Shown: positions 34,548-42,352, numbered from the stretch's first letter. The stretch: DNA of 64,000 nucleotides from JBDIBA01 sp039812705 (GCA_039812705.1 JBDIBA010000001.1:1-64000), one strand, 5' to 3'. Numbers and translations are program-made. Notes: a model not told the origin generated them from the sequence alone.

Positions 34548-35081
34548 TCATGCCATTGGCGGGGTCCACACTTCTGCCTCAGAATCGGCAGGGTAGTAGT
34601 GGCCGTTGGGGATGGTCTGTAGTTCGATGATGGTGCCCCACGGGGCCAAGACGTAGACACTGCCGTTGCCTGGCGTGTCCTCGTAGCGCGAGTTGGCATG
34701 TACGTCTGACAGGGCTTGGCCACCAGCGGCAACCAAGCGTTTCAACGAACCTTCAATGTCGTCGACGTAAAAGGCTAGGTGGTTCAGCCCGTAGTCCACC
34801 AGGCCGGCAGCCGGCCGGTGAGGACCGTCGATCTCGAAGACCTCCAAAGAAGGCCCAACTCCGGCCACGATCATGCGTTGGCGGCGGATAGCAGCGCCGT
34901 TGGGCAGTCCCAATTGTTGCTCGACCTCTGCGCCACAGCGAGGCTCGTCGTCGGCGGTTAAGCCGTCGTAGGCAACTTTGGCCCCCAGTCCTTCCTTGAG
35001 GAAAGTGGTGGCGGCGTCAAGATCGGGAACTGTGATGCCAATGTGGTTGATTCCGCGAGGGAGGGGACGCGAATCGCTCAT
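34548..35081 (-). CDS. VOC-superfamily (glyoxalase/dioxygenase-like) protein
   Basis: The 177-residue protein has two beta-alpha-beta-beta-beta modules typical of the vicinal oxygen chelate fold. They begin [18 protein letters not shown] and [19 protein letters not shown], with a Glu in [13 protein letters not shown]. His and Glu at the expected positions could bind metal. The reaction is not predictable. It is convergent with ychF and divergent from the SnoaL-like gene. Confidence 0.88.
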   Translation of the reverse strand: MSDSRPLPRGINHIGITVPDLDAATTFLKEGLGAKVAYDGLTADDEPRCGAEVEQQLGLPNGAAIRRQRMIVAGVGPSLEVFEIDGPHRPAAGLVDYGLNHLAFYVDDIEGSLKRLVAAGGQALSDVHANSRYEDTPGNGSVYVLAPWGTIIELQTIPNGHYYPADSEAEVWTPPMA

Positions 35082-35234
35082 TCCTCAAGCCTGGTTCCCG
35101 GTATTGATAAGGCTGGCGGTGACGTAATCGACGTTCTCCTAGTGCGTAATGAAGCTCTGGAGCATTTGGGTCATCATCTGCCTACTAACAGGCGGGCCAA
35201 CATCGGCGTTGGTGATTTCAGAGGAGCCGGTTTA

Positions 35235-35624
35235 ATGACAAGTAAGCAATTGGAACGCAACAAGGCCGCCGTGCACGCGTTCTACGACCTCATGTTCAAC
35301 CAGTGTCGGCCGCAAGAGGCCATCGAACGCTTCGCCGGGCCTGAGTATCGACAACACAACCCGCACGTTGGGGACGGCAAAGACGCATTCGTTGCCTACT
35401 TCGAACGAATGAGCCGCGAATATCCGGACAAGCGCGTCACGTTCGTGCGCACGGTTGCCGAGGGGGACCTGGTTGTCCTTCATTGTCACCAAGAATGGCC
35501 AGGATCGGACAACTACGCGGGCATTGACATTTTTCGTTTGGATGACGAAGGCAAGATTGTGGAGCACTGGGATGTTCTCCAGGCAATTCCCGCGACCAGC
35601 GCCAACGACAACGGGATGTTCTGA
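35235..35624 (+). CDS. SnoaL-like (NTF2-fold) polyketide-cyclase-type protein
   Basis: The 129-residue protein matches the SnoaL-like fold: [40 protein letters not shown] and a C-terminal [13 protein letters not shown] and [18 protein letters not shown]. The conserved His and Asp residues line the usual pocket. Such proteins act on small molecules, but the substrate is unknown. The open frame begins at 35043; ATG 35235 is preferred because AGGAG lies 9 nt upstream and homologous folds begin there. It is a single-gene unit beside a divergent VOC gene. Confidence 0.88.
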   Translation: MTSKQLERNKAAVHAFYDLMFNQCRPQEAIERFAGPEYRQHNPHVGDGKDAFVAYFERMSREYPDKRVTFVRTVAEGDLVVLHCHQEWPGSDNYAGIDIFRLDDEGKIVEHWDVLQAIPATSANDNGMF

Positions 35625-35715
35625 ATCAGCTCGTCGATGCCGACACGCCCCGAAGTTGCGTCTCAACGTTTATGCACTTTCGGGTAAGCGATGAGTGTCG
35701 TATTAGCTTGAACAC

Positions 35716-36555
35716 GTGACAACGCCCGACTGCACAAATGGACGACTGCTAATTGTTGCAACGCCCATTGGCAACTTGTCGGACATTTCGCAGCGCGCAG
35801 TTGATGCATTGAATTCTGCTGATGCGATTGCATGTGAAGACACGCGCCACACGCGCAAACTGTTGAACCACATTGGTTGCAATACCGCGACTTTTGCAGT
35901 CCATGAACACAACGAGTTGCAAGGTGCTGCCGCGATAATTGAACGTTTGCGGAAGGGTGAAACGGTTGCCTTGGTTAGCGATGCCGGCATGCCCGGTGTT
36001 AGCGACCCTGGCGCACAGGTCGTCGACCGCGTTGCCAATGCGGGCTTTTCGGTGTCGGTCATACCCGGTCCGTCTGCGTTTGTTGCTGCGCTAGCCGTGT
36101 GTGGGTTCGACACTCAACGTTTTGTGTTTGAGGGGTTTTTGTCAACAAAGGCGTCGGAGCGACTGCGTGGTTTGCAACGCATTGCACAAGAGACTGCGGT
36201 GAGCGTTGTATACGAAGCGCCGCATCGCTTGGTGCGCTTGGCCGAAGAGTTGGCGGAGCATTGCGGTCAGACACGACGCGTGTGTTTGGTGCGCGAACTG
36301 ACGAAGCTGCACGAGGAAATCTGGCGTGGCACCACAATTGAGTTTGTCCGTCACTTGGGTGACAACGTAAAGGGGGAGTGCGTTGTTGTCGTCGAAGGGG
36401 CGCCGCCGGTCGACATTGACGACCACTCGATTGTTGAAGCACTCGAGCGAGCACTTGCCGCTGGCCTAACCAAGAAGGCCGCGTCCGAAGAAGTATCAGA
36501 GAAGCTTCACGTTCCAAAGAACCGCGTCTACTCCATTGCGCTGTCGCTGAAGTAG
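35716..36555 (+). CDS. rsmI: 16S rRNA (cytidine-2'-O)-methyltransferase
   Basis: RsmI methylates the ribose of C1402 in 16S rRNA. The 279-residue protein begins LLIVATPIGNLSDISQRAV, with EDTRHTRKLLNH, VSDAGMPGVSDPG and IPGPSAFVAALAVCG, all typical of the tetrapyrrole-methylase fold. A C-terminal helical extension ends KNRVYSIALSL. GTG 35716 is the likely start. It precedes tatD by 47 nt, a common actinobacterial arrangement (rsmI then tatD, rpf, ksgA, ispE). Confidence 0.96.
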   Translation: MTTPDCTNGRLLIVATPIGNLSDISQRAVDALNSADAIACEDTRHTRKLLNHIGCNTATFAVHEHNELQGAAAIIERLRKGETVALVSDAGMPGVSDPGAQVVDRVANAGFSVSVIPGPSAFVAALAVCGFDTQRFVFEGFLSTKASERLRGLQRIAQETAVSVVYEAPHRLVRLAEELAEHCGQTRRVCLVRELTKLHEEIWRGTTIEFVRHLGDNVKGECVVVVEGAPPVDIDDHSIVEALERALAAGLTKKAASEEVSEKLHVPKNRVYSIALSLK

Positions 36556-36602
36556 CGCCGGGTTTCCCGGAAACACCACAAACCGGGACTATGAAATAGG
36601 AC

Positions 36603-37379
36603 GTGTTTGAGGATTCCTGGATTGATACGCATTGCCACATTCACGATATGGACAATTCGGACGCCATTTACGAGCGCTCAAAAACAGACGGCGTGAGCCC
36701 GGTTGTCTGCATTGGTACAGATGCTCGGACCTCGTTGTTAGCGTCGCAAATGAGCGCTCAACACCCCAATTCGATCTACTACTCGATCGGGTTGCATCCC
36801 CACGAAGGGACTACAGGCCTCGACGAAGTGATCGCTTTAGCATATGAATGCGATCGTAATAAAGAATCCCGCTTTGTTGCTATTGGAGAGTGCGGTTTGG
36901 ATTATTACTATGAGCATTCTCCCCGTGACGCTCAGCGTCAATCTTTTCTAAAACAGATAATTCTCGCCGACGAATTAGATAAAACATTGGCAGTTCATAC
37001 ACGCGATGCCTGGGATGACACCTTGGACATGTTGCGGAGTGAATCCAAATCCTCGCGAACGGTGATTCATTGCTTTACCGGAGGTGTTGAAGAGGCCAGA
37101 AAGTGCCTGGACCTGGGGTTTTACCTCTCCTTTTCCGGAGTCGTGACGTTCAAGAAGTCGCTCGAACTTCAAGAAGCGGCCAAGTTTTGCCCCCTTGATC
37201 GGATGCTTCTAGAGACGGATTCCCCGTTTCTGGCCCCCGTGCCGGTGCGCGGTTCAACAAATGAACCGCGAAATATTCCTTTAATTGGTCAATTTATTTC
37301 TGATTTAAAAGAAATTGGCATCGAGGAATTGCGCTCAACAATTTCCACAACCTCAAAGCGGGTTTTTAGTTTGCAATAA
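36603..37379 (+). CDS. tatD: TatD-family metal-dependent hydrolase
   Basis: The 258-residue TIM-barrel nuclease has the metal ligands DTHCHIHD near the start, IGECGLDYYY, LAVHTRDAWDDT, VIHCFTGG and LETDSPFLAPVP. TatD proteins act as DNases or D-aminoacyl-tRNA-type deacylases. The family usually begins like FEDSWIDTHCH, so GTG 36603 is accepted. The DNA is visibly richer in A and T than neighbouring genes, with codons such as TTA, AAT, AAA and GAT in clusters, so the gene may have been acquired or replaced by transfer. Its place between rsmI and the Rpf-like gene is nonetheless the standard one. Confidence 0.95.
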   Translation: MFEDSWIDTHCHIHDMDNSDAIYERSKTDGVSPVVCIGTDARTSLLASQMSAQHPNSIYYSIGLHPHEGTTGLDEVIALAYECDRNKESRFVAIGECGLDYYYEHSPRDAQRQSFLKQIILADELDKTLAVHTRDAWDDTLDMLRSESKSSRTVIHCFTGGVEEARKCLDLGFYLSFSGVVTFKKSLELQEAAKFCPLDRMLLETDSPFLAPVPVRGSTNEPRNIPLIGQFISDLKEIGIEELRSTISTTSKRVFSLQ

Positions 37380-37424
37380 GTAATCATTTGCATTACGTTG
37401 CCGATTTCGTTCTTGACCCCAACC

Positions 37425-37460
37425 CCGGAGGGCTGAGTCCTGCTTAAGCGGACACTCCGG
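37425..37460 (+). promoter_or_regulatory. Hairpin that would hide the ribosome binding site and start of the Rpf-like gene
   Basis: CCGGAG (37425-37430) pairs with CTCCGG (37455-37460). Inside it GTCC pairs with GGAC and GC with GC around a TTAA loop. The ribosome binding site GGAGG (37427-37431) lies in the left arm and the candidate CTG start (37440-37442) in the inner stem. Folding would block initiation, so opening of this hairpin could control the gene. The trigger is unknown. Confidence 0.5.
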
Positions 37461-38120
37461 AGCAACCTTCGTCGTACAGCACCTGTGGCCCTTGGCGTCG
37501 CAGCTGTTATTGGCGGAGCAGTGCTCCTTCAAAATGCAACTAGTACGAAATCCGAAAACACCGATCAGGTTCTTGCGGCAGACCGCGAAGCCGAAGGCAC
37601 GGCAAACCGTGGAGGTGAAAGAAGCGACACCGCTCCCGTAATTGAGAGCACCACGGTCACCGAGGCCCCAACCTCAACCGAGGCACCAACAACCGCACCT
37701 CCCACAACGCCTGCCCCGGCACCAACCGCACCTCCCACAACGCCTGCACCAGTGAAGGCTGCCGCACCGGCTCCAAAGCCGGCCGCCAAGCCAGCACCAA
37801 AGCCGGCACCGGCACCGAAGCCAGCACCTTCGGTTGCTCGTCAGGTGGCAGCACCAGCACCGGCACCGGCTGCACCGCCAGCCGCGAACAACGATGTATG
37901 GACCCGTCTTGCGAAGTGTGAAAGCGGCATGCGCAACGACTTGGGAGCCCCTTACTACGGCTACTTCCAGTTCTCACCAGCAACCTGGCGTTCAATTGGT
38001 GGCACCGGCCTTCCAAGCGACCACTCATATGAAGTGCAGCTTGAAATGGCCAAGAAGCTTCAAGCCCGTTCGGGTTGGGGGCAGTGGCCAGTCTGTGGCA
38101 AGAAGGCGCTCGCCGGATGA
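37440..38120 (+). CDS. Resuscitation-promoting-factor-like secreted transglycosylase
   Basis: The C-terminal 75 residues form an Rpf/transglycosylase-like domain (VWTRLAKCESGMRND, then YYGYFQFSPATWRSIGG) with the catalytic Glu in CESG and two cysteines. A Pro/Ala/Thr/Lys-rich linker of about 100 residues precedes it and suits passage through the cell wall. The N-terminus is a signal or anchor. No ATG, GTG or TTG fits well. GTG 37485 leaves out the basic region, while CTG 37440, 8 nt after GGAGG, adds LKRTLRSNLRR before the hydrophobic core, a classic n-region. I favour CTG; the frame closes at TGA 37434. It would cleave peptidoglycan to stimulate growth or exit from dormancy. A tiny secreted-peptide gene overlaps its stop. 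Confidence 0.82.
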   Translation: MLKRTLRSNLRRTAPVALGVAAVIGGAVLLQNATSTKSENTDQVLAADREAEGTANRGGERSDTAPVIESTTVTEAPTSTEAPTTAPPTTPAPAPTAPPTTPAPVKAAAPAPKPAAKPAPKPAPAPKPAPSVARQVAAPAPAPAAPPAANNDVWTRLAKCESGMRNDLGAPYYGYFQFSPATWRSIGGTGLPSDHSYEVQLEMAKKLQARSGWGQWPVCGKKALAG

Positions 38121-38281
38121 GCAAGCACTTCCAGCCAAGGTCGAGAGTCCGAAAGGCCGTCTCTGCATTTGCTCTGACTGCTGCTGTGGCTTCCGGCTTT
38201 GCGCTCTTGCAGGCTGAGTTGCAGGTAAGTCCAAGCGAAGCACACGCGGAAAAGCCAAGCGAAACCGCGGTGTTTGGATAA
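38117..38281 (+). CDS. 54-residue exported peptide coupled to the Rpf-like gene
   Basis: ATG 38117 overlaps the stop of the Rpf-like gene (ATGA), so translation is coupled. The product has a basic n-region (KHFQPRSRVRK), a hydrophobic core (AVSAFALTAAVASGFALL), and a possible signal peptidase site after SEAHA. Cleavage there would release a 10-residue acidic-to-neutral peptide, EKPSETAVFG. A strong terminator follows 31 nt after the stop, so this is the last gene of the unit. I do not recognise a family. It could be a signalling peptide, an Rpf accessory, or a membrane-anchored micro-protein. Confidence 0.6.
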   Translation: MSKHFQPRSRVRKAVSAFALTAAVASGFALLQAELQVSPSEAHAEKPSETAVFG

Positions 38282-38312
38282 CAATCCCGCACACAACTTA
38301 GGTATTCAAGAA

Positions 38313-38339
38313 AGCCGGGCCTGCGGGCCCGGTTTTTTT
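38313..38339 (+). terminator. Rho-independent terminator after the Rpf unit
   Basis: CCGGGCC and GGCCCGG form a 7-bp GC stem with a TGCG loop, followed by seven Ts. It separates the tatD/Rpf/peptide unit from ksgA, whose preferred start is 16 nt further on. Confidence 0.92.
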
Positions 38340-38354
38340 GTGCAAACTGCACGG

Positions 38355-39173
38355 GTGACTTTTAGCCGTGCGCAAGTAAGCCAGTTACTTGATGATTTTG
38401 ACGTCAGTCCTTCACGCGCACTTGGTCAAAACTTCGTGGCCGACCCAAACACTGTTCGCAAGATCGTCCGCTTGGCGCGCGTTGATGCCGAAACAAAAGT
38501 CGTTGAAATCGGTGCGGGTCTTGGGTGCCTAACCCTTGGACTGGCCGAAACGGGCGCGCCCGTTACGGCTGTTGAAATCGACAAACACGTCTTGCCCGCA
38601 CTTCGCGAAACAATGAGTGCATGTTCGAACGTTGAAGTAGTCGAAGGCGACGCAATGAAGCTCGATTGGGACGCCGTGTTGCCGCCAGACAATGGTCCAT
38701 ATGTTTTGGTGGCAAATCTTCCGTACAACATTGCAACGCCTTTGGTTGCTGACATTTTGGATGAGGTCCCGCAGATCCAGCGCATGTTGATCATGGTTCA
38801 GCGCGAAGCGGGGGAGCGTTTTGCCGCACCTATCGGCACGAAAGACTTTGGTGCCGTCACTCTGAAGGTTTCGTACTGGGCGAAGGCAAAGGTTCTCGCC
38901 AATGTTCCGCGAACCATCTTTGTTCCGCGTCCAAATGTTGATTCTGTGTTGGTCGAAATTGTTCGAAGAGATGAGGTGGCAGTTGATGTCGATCGCCAAG
39001 AACTTTTTGCGTTGATTCGTGCAGGTTTTGCGCAAAGACGAAAGATGTTGCGACGCAGCTTGGCGGGTTTGGTCGATGAGAACCGATTTGCCGTTGCTGG
39101 TGTTGATTCAACGGCTCGCGCCGAAACGCTCGGGCTTGAAGATTGGGCGCGACTAGTGAGGGCGCAATCATGA
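38355..39173 (+). CDS. ksgA: 16S rRNA (adenine1518/1519-N6)-dimethyltransferase
   Basis: KsgA dimethylates two adenines in helix 45 of 16S rRNA late in 30S assembly. The motifs are LGQNFVADPN, the SAM site VVEIGAGLGCLTLGLAETG, and the catalytic NLPYNIATPL. The frame opens at 38274 upstream, but that part lies within the terminator, so GTG 38355 (TFSRAQVSQLL) is the better start and gives 272 residues. Its stop overlaps the ispE ATG (ATGA). The ksgA-ispE pairing is typical of actinobacteria. Confidence 0.96.
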   Translation: MTFSRAQVSQLLDDFDVSPSRALGQNFVADPNTVRKIVRLARVDAETKVVEIGAGLGCLTLGLAETGAPVTAVEIDKHVLPALRETMSACSNVEVVEGDAMKLDWDAVLPPDNGPYVLVANLPYNIATPLVADILDEVPQIQRMLIMVQREAGERFAAPIGTKDFGAVTLKVSYWAKAKVLANVPRTIFVPRPNVDSVLVEIVRRDEVAVDVDRQELFALIRAGFAQRRKMLRRSLAGLVDENRFAVAGVDSTARAETLGLEDWARLVRAQS

Positions 39174-39913
39174 CCGATGCCGTTCTGCAGGCCGAAGCGA
39201 AACTGACGGTCAGCTTGCACATGGTTGGCATCCGGTCTGACGGTTACCACCTGTTGGAAAGCGAGATGGTTTCGCTCGACCTGTCCGACACTCTTGAGTT
39301 AAACCCCGATGGTGACGGCCTGATTCTTCATCCGGAATCAACAGTTCGCGTCGATGTTTCTGCTGACAATCTGATCAACAGGGCTCTGCGGTTGGTTGAC
39401 AAGCGCTGTGGTGTCACGTTGCGGAAGAACATCCCCGTGGGTGCTGGCCTTGGGGGAGGGTCTGCCGATGCGGCGGCCATTCTTCGATGGACCGATGAAC
39501 AAGACCCGTTGGTCGGCGCAAAGTTGGGTGCCGACGTTCCGTTTTGTATGCGCGGAGGGCGCGCATTGGTTAGCGGCATCGGCGAGATTGTGGAGCCGCT
39601 TGGCTTTCAACCGCGCAACTTCACACTGCTGACTCCGCCAATTCATGTGGATACCAAGAGTGTGTATCAAGCCTTTGATGAACTGGGCCCCGGCGAGCGC
39701 CGCGCGGACAATGACTTGGAGAGCGCGGCTGTTGCGGTTGCGCCAGAGCTCGGCCTTTGGCGCGACCGTTTGGCAGATTGGACGGGCCAGCAACCGCACC
39801 TTGCAGGCAGCGGGGCCACTTGGTTTGTCGAGGGCCATCACAGCGTCCCAACGGACGCGAACGTGCAAAAAGCCCGATGGGTGCTGGCGAGCACCACACC
39901 GGGCTTCTTTTAG
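39170..39913 (+). CDS. ispE: 4-diphosphocytidyl-2-C-methyl-D-erythritol kinase (short form)
   Basis: IspE phosphorylates CDP-ME in the MEP pathway, the same pathway that starts with Dxs in this window. The GHMP kinase motifs are present: EAKLTVSLHMVGIRSDGYH, PVGAGLGGGSADAAA (ATP), GADVPFCMRGG (catalytic Asp) and LAGSGATWF. At 247 residues it is shorter than the usual 280-310, mainly from missing C-terminal parts. The last 14 codons lie inside a terminator hairpin, so the reading frame may have been shortened or re-ended there. ATG 39170 is coupled to the ksgA stop; the earlier frame start at 39143 is rejected. Confidence 0.92.
   Translation: MTDAVLQAEAKLTVSLHMVGIRSDGYHLLESEMVSLDLSDTLELNPDGDGLILHPESTVRVDVSADNLINRALRLVDKRCGVTLRKNIPVGAGLGGGSADAAAILRWTDEQDPLVGAKLGADVPFCMRGGRALVSGIGEIVEPLGFQPRNFTLLTPPIHVDTKSVYQAFDELGPGERRADNDLESAAVAVAPELGLWRDRLADWTGQQPHLAGSGATWFVEGHHSVPTDANVQKARWVLASTTPGFF
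39870..39910. terminator. Bidirectional terminator inside the 3' end of ispE
   Basis: AAGCCCG (39870-39876) pairs with CGGGCTT (39900-39906), and GGTGCT (39880-39885) with AGCACC (39890-39895) inside it. CTTTT follows on the plus strand and TTTTTGC on the minus strand, so it can stop both ispE and the convergent bS22 gene. The plus-strand arm is still coding for IspE. Confidence 0.8.
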
Positions 39914-39931
39914 AAATGTTGAAACCGACTA

Positions 39932-40033
39932 CTACTTACCAGTAGCGCGGCGCTGCCAACGTGTGGCCTTCAGCATCTTCTTGTGCTTCTTCTTGCGCAT
40001 GCGCTTACGGCGCTTCTTGATTAGTGAACCCAT
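39932..40033 (-). CDS. Small basic ribosomal protein bS22 / AURKAIP1-COX24 type (33 residues)
   Basis: Translation gives 33 residues beginning MGSLIKKRRKRMRKKKHKK and ending WQRRATGK. This very basic peptide matches the actinobacterial MGSxIKKRRKRMxKKKHRKxLxxTRxQRRxxGK family found in 30S subunits (bS22 of mycobacteria). It is too short for most gene finders. No plus-strand gene overlaps it. No ribosome binding site is visible before ATG 40033, so it may be leaderless. It is convergent with ispE and shares its terminator. Confidence 0.9.
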   Translation of the reverse strand: MGSLIKKRRKRMRKKKHKKMLKATRWQRRATGK

Positions 40034-40180
40034 GAGGTGGACAAAGTTAGTCCAAACCGCCCGGCCTTGGCACACGCTGGCGCAACAAGTTCTTCCCCGA
40101 ACGTTTCGGTTGCCAGCGGTGCGGCCACCGTGTCAATGACCGCCTTCGCCGAGTAAGGTCTAGCGCGCACCTTGGCGCAG

Positions 40181-40251
40181 TCGGGGGTCGTCTAACGGCA
40201 AGACACATGGTTTTGGTCCATGGAATAGGGGTTCGATTCCTCTCCCCCGAA
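40181..40251 (+). tRNA. tRNA-Gln (anticodon TTG)
   Basis: The 71-nt cloverleaf has the acceptor stem TCGGGGG/CCCCCGA (7 bp), anticodon stem CATGG/CCATG with loop TTTTGGT (anticodon TTG at 40213-40215), and T-arm AGGGG-TTCGATT-CCTCT. The discriminator is A, and CCA is not encoded (the next bases are CGC). It lies 147 nt downstream of the divergent bS22 start. Confidence 0.95.
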
Positions 40252-40373
40252 CGCAATCAGTCCGGCTCTGCATCACGTCGGCCGTAGTCGACCGAGTTCG
40301 CTTTCAGCGAGCTCGATTCGTACGCTGGTCGTCAACGGTTCGTGGTTCTTGCTTTGCGAAGGGTGAATTGTTG

Positions 40374-41219
40374 ATGGACAAGAGACTCGGCACGGCACTT
40401 GTTCAATACGCGAGAGACAACAACCTCGAGTCTGGGCTAGCTCATCGTGCACAGGTCGCCATCGAAGAGTGCGGTCAGCTCCTTGGACCTCGCAGTAGTT
40501 CGCGAGTTGCGAGGTTGCGCCTAGGCAAGGCGCTGATGGATTCATCGTTGCGGCCCGAGGTTTGGGTTCCGGTCTGCCCCGACTATTCGGGTGACGCCGA
40601 TGGATATCGGTTCGACGATTTACATTCTGGGGTTTCGTTGCTTGCAAGAAGACACATTGCCTTCTTGGCGATGTTCTTCAAAAGCGTTCCTGGCGCCCAG
40701 ATGAGGGTGATGTATGCAGATCTTGAGGCTCGAGACTTAGCCATTCAAAGGTCGTGTGGGATTGGTCATCAGGTGTTTCTCCAGCGGATTGACGCTTCGA
40801 TCGAAGCAACGAGAAAGGTTCTCGAGGGGCCAGCATGGGAGGTCTCCAGGATGACCGATGTGGTTGGCGATCTCGATCAACACGAAGAAGCCGCCGAGCT
40901 TTGGCTGCTCATGGATCCAGATCGAGTGCAGCGTTTGGCGCGCGACTCGGTTGCTCGTGAGGATCTTTACGCCCGTATCGATCCAAACCTGACTCCGCAG
41001 CAGCGCTTTGATCGAACGCTCAAGACGGCTGCCCAATACCTGGCCTTGGGTCGCGAAGCAAACAGGCGGGGCGCACTGATTTGCGGTCATACGACCACCA
41101 ATCTTCATTGGTATTCAGTGGCTGGTGCTGCTCTGGTCCACAACGACGTGCGAATCTACAAGACCCGTGATGTCGCCACTAAGTCGACCGCAGCTTACGA
41201 AACACCACTCGCCGTATAG
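40374..41219 (+). CDS. Unrecognised cytosolic protein next to tRNA-Gln
   Basis: The 281-residue protein is soluble and has no membrane segment. Two stretches look like active-site motifs: VPVCPDYSGDADGYRFDD (near residue 63-80) and GALICGHTTTNLHWYSV (near 240), with GVSLLARRHIAFLAMFF between. The mix of Cys, Asp, His, Thr and Trp suggests an enzyme that binds an amino acid or nucleotide, but I do not recognise the family and claim no function. ATG 40374 is chosen because AAGGGTG lies about 9 nt upstream. It sits between tRNA-Gln and glmU, with 23 nt to the glmU start, so it may be co-transcribed with cell wall and PRPP genes. Confidence 0.75.
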   Translation: MDKRLGTALVQYARDNNLESGLAHRAQVAIEECGQLLGPRSSSRVARLRLGKALMDSSLRPEVWVPVCPDYSGDADGYRFDDLHSGVSLLARRHIAFLAMFFKSVPGAQMRVMYADLEARDLAIQRSCGIGHQVFLQRIDASIEATRKVLEGPAWEVSRMTDVVGDLDQHEEAAELWLLMDPDRVQRLARDSVAREDLYARIDPNLTPQQRFDRTLKTAAQYLALGREANRRGALICGHTTTNLHWYSVAGAALVHNDVRIYKTRDVATKSTAAYETPLAV

Positions 41220-41242
41220 CTGCTCGCGATAGAACAGGTGAC

Positions 41243-42352
41243 ATGTCGCAGCGTCATCTCAGTGCAGTCGTCCTCGCAGCAGGTGCGGGTACCCGCATGA
41301 AGTCCGAGAGGCCAAAACCACTGCATCAACTTTGTGGTCGTCCGATGGTTGTTCATGTGCTGAGCGCTCTTGATGGCGTCGATGTTGATTGGGCTGTGCT
41401 TGTTGTCGGTCACGGCGCAGAGCGCGTGGTGAAGAAGCTCAATGACGACGCGCCGTCGCAATGGTCGCTTCACTACGTCGAACAGGTTGAGCAAAAGGGA
41501 ACAGGCGACGCGGTGTCTATTGCGCTTGCATCGTTGCCAGAACACTTGAGTGACGAGGCCGAAGACGCCGACGTACTGATTCTCCCTGGCGACACTCCGT
41601 TGTTGAGGCCACAGACGATTGTGGACTTGGTTGCACAGCATCGCGAAACCGAAGCCGCGGCCACAATGCTGACGGTCGAGATTGACGATCCGTCAGGTTA
41701 TGGACGCGTCATCCGCGACCGTCACGGGCGGGTGCGCAGAGTTGTCGAACAGGCCGACGCGTCGGCCGAGGAGGCCGCGGTTAAAGAGATCAACACGAGT
41801 GTCTACTGCTTCAAGACTTCATTGCTTGGCCCGGCATTGCGTCGCATTTCGCCTGTCAATGCACAGGGCGAGTTCTATTTGACCGACGTCATTCATGTCC
41901 TGGCCGAAGGCGGTCACAGGGTCGAGGCAATGGTCGTCAACGATGCATCGGAAGCCTCGGGCGTGAACGACCGAGTGCAGCTGGCGGAAGCCGACGCCGT
42001 GCTTCGCGCGCGCATCAATCAGCAGTGGATGAAAGCCGGCGTCTCAATGGTCGACCCGGCCACTACCTACATCGATGTTGACGTGCGCTTGGAAAGTGAC
42101 GTCACTTTGCATCCCAACACATGGCTTCATGGGTCCACACGGATTGCCAGCGGTGCCGAGATTGGCCCGGGAACTCGTCTGATTGAGTGCTCGGTGGGGC
42201 AGAACTCCAGGATCCCTCGCTGCGAAGGAAGGCTTGCCAGTGTTGGCGCCGATGTCGAGATGGGTCCATTCTGTGTTCTGGAACCCGGTGCAGTTGTTGC
42301 AGACTCTGAACGGGTGCCGAGTTTCACGACGCGCCACGGTGCCGGGGAATAA
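41243..42352 (+). CDS. glmU: GlmU-type uridylyltransferase with truncated acetyltransferase half
   Basis: The N-terminal pyrophosphorylase domain is complete: VVLAAGAGTRMKSERPKPLH, EQKGTGDAVSIA, LPGDTPLLRP and NTSVYCFKTSLL. The left-handed beta-helix starts normally (VDPATTYIDVDVRLESDVTL) but stops after FCVLEPGAVVADSERVPS. The total is 369 residues against about 450-480 for full GlmU. The acetyl-CoA and active-site His region is absent, so it can make UDP-GlcNAc but probably cannot acetylate glucosamine 1-phosphate. The next gene, prs, starts 35 nt on, so the end is not a frameshift running into intact sequence. The order glmU-prs-rplY-pth-mfd is the usual actinobacterial order. Confidence 0.9.
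   Translation: MSQRHLSAVVLAAGAGTRMKSERPKPLHQLCGRPMVVHVLSALDGVDVDWAVLVVGHGAERVVKKLNDDAPSQWSLHYVEQVEQKGTGDAVSIALASLPEHLSDEAEDADVLILPGDTPLLRPQTIVDLVAQHRETEAAATMLTVEIDDPSGYGRVIRDRHGRVRRVVEQADASAEEAAVKEINTSVYCFKTSLLGPALRRISPVNAQGEFYLTDVIHVLAEGGHRVEAMVVNDASEASGVNDRVQLAEADAVLRARINQQWMKAGVSMVDPATTYIDVDVRLESDVTLHPNTWLHGSTRIASGAEIGPGTRLIECSVGQNSRIPRCEGRLASVGADVEMGPFCVLEPGAVVADSERVPSFTTRHGAGE

Noticed and set aside
36558..36570. CCGGG-TTT-CCCGG hairpin after rsmI as a terminator
   Set aside because: It is not followed by a T run, and tatD begins soon after, so termination is not supported.
37380..37460. Possible c-di-AMP (ydaO) riboswitch before the Rpf-like gene
   Set aside because: Actinobacterial rpf genes can have one, but only about 60 nt are available after tatD and the conserved ydaO core is not seen; only a simple nested hairpin remains.
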